A stretch of 64,000 nucleotides of DNA from Paracoccaceae bacterium (GTDB lineage Bacteria > Pseudomonadota > Alphaproteobacteria > Rhodobacterales > Rhodobacteraceae). The notes under the pieces are model-generated. The model saw nothing but the letters and a program-made list of their open reading frames with translations. It was not told where the DNA came from and ran no database searches. Position 1 is the stretch's first letter. Every line of letters begins with the position of its first letter. The stretch lies in contig JAPOTI010000119.1 in assembly GCA_026709265.1 (NCBI GenBank), positions 1 through 64,000 on the forward strand. The letters are read 5' to 3'. This document shows positions 60,388 through 64,000 of this stretch, piece after piece. The translations under genes and the position numbers were made by a program.

Positions 60388-60651
60388 GGCAGAGGCATAC
60401 AACAAGGTTTGTTTTTCCTGCGACTCAATTCGGCCTCGACGTTGCCTGTCGTCGTTGGATTGCTGCTGGAGGCGTACCACTGAAGATGAGGTTAGCTGAA
60501 CCTATGCAGCAGTCCGGAACAGTTGTCGGGACTGATGGCGTACGACAAATCGACCTGATGAACTCTCAGGTCGCCGATCATGTCTGTGCTCTGTGTCGAA
60601 AACCACCACACAGCAACGCTGAACAATTGTGATGTCGATCGTGCGCACGGC

Positions 60652-61611
60652 ATGACGTTCAATCAACCGCTCGGTGGCAATGATATGCCACGTTTTGCCG
60701 GACCGGCGACAATGATGAGATTGCCGAGTCACGACACCGCCGAAGGGCTTGATGCCTGCTTTCTCGGGATACCCCTGGATATCGGGACATCGAACCGGTC
60801 CGGAACACGGTTTGGTCCCCGCCAGATCCGCGCCGAGAGCTGCCTGTTGAGACCCTATGGAATGGGCAATGGACAGGCACCTTTCGATCGTCTGCAAGTG
60901 GCCGATATCGGTGATCTGGCCATCAATACGTTCAATCTTAAAAAGTCCTGTCAGATCATCACTGAAGGGCTTGGCATCGTATTGGAATGCGGCGCGATTC
61001 CGTTGATTCTGGGTGGCGACCACACGCTGACTTATCCTGTGCTACGGGCTGTTGCGGCAAAATATGGATCCGTGGGATTGATCCATGTCGACGCGCATGC
61101 CGATACCTCCGACGCCATGTTCGGTGAGAAAGTTGCGCATGGGACACCTTTTCGCCGTGCGGTGGATGAAAAGCTGATCGATCCAAAAAGGACAATTCAG
61201 ATTGGTTTGCGGGGGACGGGTTACGCTACTGGTGACTTCGACTGGGGGCGCCGTCAGGGTTTCCAGGTTGTACCGGCAGAGGAATGCTGGCACCAGAGTC
61301 TAAAGCCGCTCATGGATGATTTTCGATCACGGGTTGGAACACGTGATCCCGTCTATCTCTCGTTTGATATTGACGGTTTGGATCCGGCATTTGCTCCTGG
61401 AACGGGAACCGTTGAAATCGGGGGACTGACAAGTATTCAGGCACTGGAAATCATCCGCGGTTGCCGTGGCCTCAATCTCGTTGGCGGAGATCTTGTCGAA
61501 GTGTCTCCGCCCTATGATCCTTCCGGCAATACAGCGCTGACAGCGGCCAATCTCCTCTTTGAGATGCTTTGCGTGTTGCCGCCGCAAACAACCGCCGGGA
61601 TCGACGCCTGA
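60652..61611 (+). CDS. agmatinase-family ureohydrolase
   Basis: 319 residues from ATG 60652 (MTFNQPLGGNDMPRFAG); an in-frame ATG at 60580 adds 24 residues unlike the family. It is an arginase-fold enzyme with a binuclear Mn site: LGGDHTLTYP, HVDAHADTSD and SFDIDGLDPAFAPGTGT. The opening NQPLGGNDMPRFAGPATMM is found in agmatinases and guanidinobutyrases, so the substrate may be agmatine, guanidinobutyrate or a relative. It is 264 bp after coxM, same strand; co-transcription is uncertain. Confidence 0.88.
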   Translation: MTFNQPLGGNDMPRFAGPATMMRLPSHDTAEGLDACFLGIPLDIGTSNRSGTRFGPRQIRAESCLLRPYGMGNGQAPFDRLQVADIGDLAINTFNLKKSCQIITEGLGIVLECGAIPLILGGDHTLTYPVLRAVAAKYGSVGLIHVDAHADTSDAMFGEKVAHGTPFRRAVDEKLIDPKRTIQIGLRGTGYATGDFDWGRRQGFQVVPAEECWHQSLKPLMDDFRSRVGTRDPVYLSFDIDGLDPAFAPGTGTVEIGGLTSIQALEIIRGCRGLNLVGGDLVEVSPPYDPSGNTALTAANLLFEMLCVLPPQTTAGIDA

Positions 61612-61635
61612 TCTGGCCGTCACCCAGATTCAGGC
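61606..61635. terminator. hairpin at the convergent gene junction
   Basis: GCCTGATCTGG at 61606-61616 pairs with CCAGATTCAGGC at 61624-61635 with one bulged base and a seven-base loop. It spans the stops of two convergent genes and could end transcription from both sides, though it lacks a T-run. Confidence 0.4.
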
Positions 61636-63494
61636 ATAACCCGAATTTCACCGGACAGGAGTTTTGGAATATTCAGGTCGCGGACTTGGGAAAGGGTGAT
61701 CGCTTCTTGGATGTTTATACAAATTCGATCAACGAGTGGTTGCATAATGTTCTGAAATGCACAGGCAATCGATTCTGGCGGTAAACACACCTCAAATTGC
61801 GCCATCATCTTCCAGTTCGTGCGCGGCATTTTGGTACCAGTTGAGGTCCGGTCAGTGTAATTCACGAACTCATCGGAGGACAGGCATGCAAGTGTAAACA
61901 TAGCCCACTTACACGTCCGTGGAACTGCAACAACAATATCGGTCGAGCAAATTCCGTTTGTTGGCGCAATTCCAACCTTATGAAAGTAGGGCCGCAGTTT
62001 TCCGAACAGGATGTCCCCTCTCCGGAAACGCGTCTTATGACTCTTAACCTTTCCAGCAACCTCCCACTCCATTAGCCCAATTGATCGGCGCGGCATATGC
62101 TTCAGATCAATGTACGGCGTGTTCTCTGAGACGTCAGATGGACTGATCCCACGCCGTGGAGAGTCTGCTATGTCAGCAAGTATTCCTCTGATCCACCCGA
62201 CGGGTTTGTCCTCACCGTCTAGAGAATTGGGGAACAGTTTCCAGAGTTCCGGTGACAGATAAGGATCACGGTCTGCCATCTTGGCGCGGGTCGGACCAAA
62301 GTCAACGAACCAGTCCTTGAAAATTGTCCGTACAATCTTTTCCAGTGTCCTGTTCATCCGGCGGTTGAGATCAATTTTATCGTCGATGGTGCCGAGAACA
62401 CGAGTGATGGCACGTTGCTCACTGAGGGGTGGGAGAGCAACGTCCAGACTTTTGATATCTGAGGGTTTTATGGATGGATAGGCCGAAGTGCTTTGCTCTG
62501 CAATCGTGTGAAGTTCGTTGACAATCCTATCCTGAGTCAGAAACCAATACAGAAAGTTAGGGATCATCACTTTTTCGAGCGCGCGAATCACTACGAAGCC
62601 AGTGGATACAAGAAGGTTCTCAGGAATGTTTCGTAGCAACCCGAAATGCCGTTGATTCGGTCGAACAGTCGAGAAAATAATGTTTCCCGATTCGACTTTA
62701 CGTCGGGCACGGAAAGGAAGTTTGTCCTTGCTCAAATCCAGATACTGGATGGATTGAACTCGATTATCCGTAATGCTACCTGTGTCGAGATAATGAACGA
62801 AAGGCCAACCGTCCTTCGGTGAATATGTTCCTTCATTCATCGTAACGCATTCACCGAGTTTCACACTGGACCAGCTTCCGATATTGGGTGACATGTTAGC
62901 AATCACCATATAATCCCGCTCGACTTGCTCACGAAAACCCTCTGGCAGGTCATCCCACACAAAAAGGTCCAAGCTGAACGGTAGGCTGCTTTCCTTTAAA
63001 GACTTGCGGAGATCAGAAAGCTGATGTGCGTGCTCCGGCGTGGCGAACACCACCAAGTCTGGGTTCGATGCTGGATGTGAAGGGCTCTTGGTGCGGGCAC
63101 CATAGATCCACGCTTCCACGTTGGGCAGATGTTCTCGTAACAACGAGATCAGTGTCAGACGATGTTGTTCTGACAATTCGAGATGGGTTCGCTGCTTTCT
63201 GAAAAGTTCGATTCCGTCTTGGCGAAGATGATCGCGCAAAGCCGCATTTTCAACTTGGTCATAGAGGAGCAGGTCAACTCGTTGCGGGACATTCAACTTG
63301 TCCATCGCGGCGACCAGGCGAGCATGGTCCGCTGTGGTCAGTTCATCGCCGAACAGTGCAATATCCACATCCGATCCAGATGTGAATGTCTCTGTCGCCC
63401 GTGATCCGAACAGCACGGCGCGTTCTACGCGCTTATTTGAGCGGATCATGTTGACGATCGCAGTACGGTGCTTGGCTTGCAGACCATCCGTCAC
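61620..63494 (-). CDS. hsdS: fusion of MNT nucleotidyltransferase, second degenerate nucleotidyltransferase and HsdS
   Basis: 624 residues in three parts. Residues 1-100 form an MNT (minimal nucleotidyltransferase) domain with an intact GSX10DXD motif (G30, S31, D42, D44) and a third acidic residue, D74. Residues about 105-200 form a second nucleotidyltransferase-like domain resembling those found next to type I restriction genes, but the GS is GA (132-133) and the first Asp is gone (N144-P145-D146), so it is probably inactive. Residues about 205-620 form a type I specificity subunit with two target recognition domains separated by the conserved LPPLSEQRAITRVLGTIDDK. It should direct HsdM/HsdR to a bipartite DNA site. 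It overlaps the HEPN gene upstream by 4 bp. Confidence 0.9.
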   Translation of the reverse strand: MTDGLQAKHRTAIVNMIRSNKRVERAVLFGSRATETFTSGSDVDIALFGDELTTADHARLVAAMDKLNVPQRVDLLLYDQVENAALRDHLRQDGIELFRKQRTHLELSEQHRLTLISLLREHLPNVEAWIYGARTKSPSHPASNPDLVVFATPEHAHQLSDLRKSLKESSLPFSLDLFVWDDLPEGFREQVERDYMVIANMSPNIGSWSSVKLGECVTMNEGTYSPKDGWPFVHYLDTGSITDNRVQSIQYLDLSKDKLPFRARRKVESGNIIFSTVRPNQRHFGLLRNIPENLLVSTGFVVIRALEKVMIPNFLYWFLTQDRIVNELHTIAEQSTSAYPSIKPSDIKSLDVALPPLSEQRAITRVLGTIDDKIDLNRRMNRTLEKIVRTIFKDWFVDFGPTRAKMADRDPYLSPELWKLFPNSLDGEDKPVGWIRGILADIADSPRRGISPSDVSENTPYIDLKHMPRRSIGLMEWEVAGKVKSHKTRFRRGDILFGKLRPYFHKVGIAPTNGICSTDIVVAVPRTCKWAMFTLACLSSDEFVNYTDRTSTGTKMPRTNWKMMAQFEVCLPPESIACAFQNIMQPLVDRICINIQEAITLSQVRDLNIPKLLSGEIRVMPESG

Positions 63495-63910
63495 TGATGT
63501 GTCCTTGTGCTCAGCGTCTTGTGAAGCCGTTTGAGAGCTGGATGGTAGCGCTCCTTGATAAGTCCTTCCGCCTCGATAGAGGTGCTTTCCTGATAGGTGT
63601 GGCTCAGAATGTTGCGTTTTTCCAAGGCTTCCAGGAGGAGTTCGCAGTCCTGCTCGTCGATATATTCAGCTTCGAAGCTTCTGCGGATCGTTGAGCGAGG
63701 GGATTTCTCTTCATAACCCTCGTAGAAAAGCAGGTCTTTCAGCACTTTCCAGGATAACTCGAAACAGATCTCGAAGGTCTTAATTAATCCAGCGCGTTCA
63801 AGGTTGGAATAGGAATCCTGTGCACACGCTTTGTTGAGTTGCAATAGCGCTTGATCAAAACTGGCGAGGCGTTGTTTCCAGCGTGTTTCATCAGCGTTGG
63901 TCATTTGCAT
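63491..63910 (-). CDS. HEPN-type nucleotidyltransferase-substrate-binding protein (HI0074-like)
   Basis: A 139-residue all-helical protein of the nucleotidyltransferase substrate-binding group. FEICFELSWKVLKDLLFYEG is the family signature. KRNILSHTYQE contains R99, H104 and Y106, matching the RX4HXY motif of HEPN RNases such as HepT, whose tyrosine is adenylylated by the MntA antitoxin in other bacteria. Its partner would be the MNT domain at the front of the downstream HsdS fusion. It overlaps hsdM upstream by 10 bp and hsdS downstream by 4 bp, so the three form one operon. Confidence 0.88.
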   Translation of the reverse strand: MQMTNADETRWKQRLASFDQALLQLNKACAQDSYSNLERAGLIKTFEICFELSWKVLKDLLFYEGYEEKSPRSTIRRSFEAEYIDEQDCELLLEALEKRNILSHTYQESTSIEAEGLIKERYHPALKRLHKTLSTRTHQ

Positions 63911-63999
63911 CCTTCCCCAAATCGCAGCAATTCAAGGTTTTGTTGTATGACTGCATCCAACTGATTTGCTTCTGCCTGCTGCTCACGCAACAGGGTGCT
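63901..63999 (-). CDS. hsdM: C-terminal end of type I methyltransferase HsdM (partial)
   Basis: The last 32 codons of a gene entering from the right edge. The translation STLLREQQAEANQLDAVIQQ followed by NLELLRFGEGCK resembles the helical tail of type I modification subunits. With an HsdS directly downstream in the same operon, hsdM is the natural reading, but only the tail is visible. Confidence 0.6.
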   Translation of the reverse strand, partial: STLLREQQAEANQLDAVIQQNLELLRFGEGCK

Positions 64000-64000
64000 G

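Overview
The window comes from an alphaproteobacterium. The evidence is the layout, read from the translated genes: a near-complete division and cell-wall (dcw) cluster running into lpxC-bamD-recN, a bolA / DnaJ-like / cobS / cobT block typical of Alphaproteobacteria, an FtsZ with a long acidic C-terminal extension ending in an IPAFLRRQ-like peptide, and a CIRCE-controlled groESL operon. A form II CO-dehydrogenase-type operon (coxSLM), an AcuI-type acrylyl-CoA reductase, malate synthase G and a DHH-type pyrophosphatase would fit a marine heterotroph, possibly a SAR116-like lineage. That placement is inference; no rRNA gene is present to test it.

Layout. 1-2720 is an accessory scrap heap: tandem IS-like end repeats, a hypothetical gene, an AbiEii-like nucleotidyltransferase with an apparent frameshift, a serine resolvase cut off by an IS1-like transposase remnant, and a repeated 15-bp sequence with a palindromic core on either side of the module. 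The mrp/apbC gene follows so closely that it lacks an ordinary start codon. An AT-rich gap (3847-4395) leads to the dcw cluster: mraZ, rsmH, ftsL, ftsI, murE, murF, mraY, murD, ftsW, murG, murC, murB, ddl, ftsQ, ftsA, ftsZ, then lpxC, bamD and recN (4396-27221). Most of these genes overlap or nearly touch. Two gaps interrupt the run: 372 bp before mraY, and a gap between murD and ftsW that contains a MITE-like hairpin element.

27218-39479 is mainly minus-strand housekeeping: pepP, cobT, cobS, a DnaJ-like protein, gatB, pepN, a hotdog thioesterase and a PfkB sugar kinase, with bolA on the plus strand. 39480-44224 is a looser region with an SDR oxidoreductase, a second copy of the MITE-like element, a PuuD-like amidotransferase, a RelE/Xre toxin-antitoxin pair and several gene-poor stretches. 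44225-53702 holds acuI, glcB, cysK, a large MscS channel, an AlaX-type editing protein, a HAD-IIA phosphatase and ppaC. 53813-55959 is the groESL transcription unit with promoter, CIRCE operator and terminator. An IS66 transposase remnant separates it from coxS-coxL-coxM and an agmatinase-family gene.

The most notable feature is at the right edge (61620-64000). It is a type I restriction-modification locus in which a HEPN-type protein with an RX4HXY motif lies between hsdM and hsdS. The HsdS protein itself carries an N-terminal MNT nucleotidyltransferase with an intact GSX10DXD motif, then a second nucleotidyltransferase-like domain that has lost active-site residues, then the two DNA target recognition domains. 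This looks like a toxin-antitoxin pair physically fused to a restriction specificity subunit.
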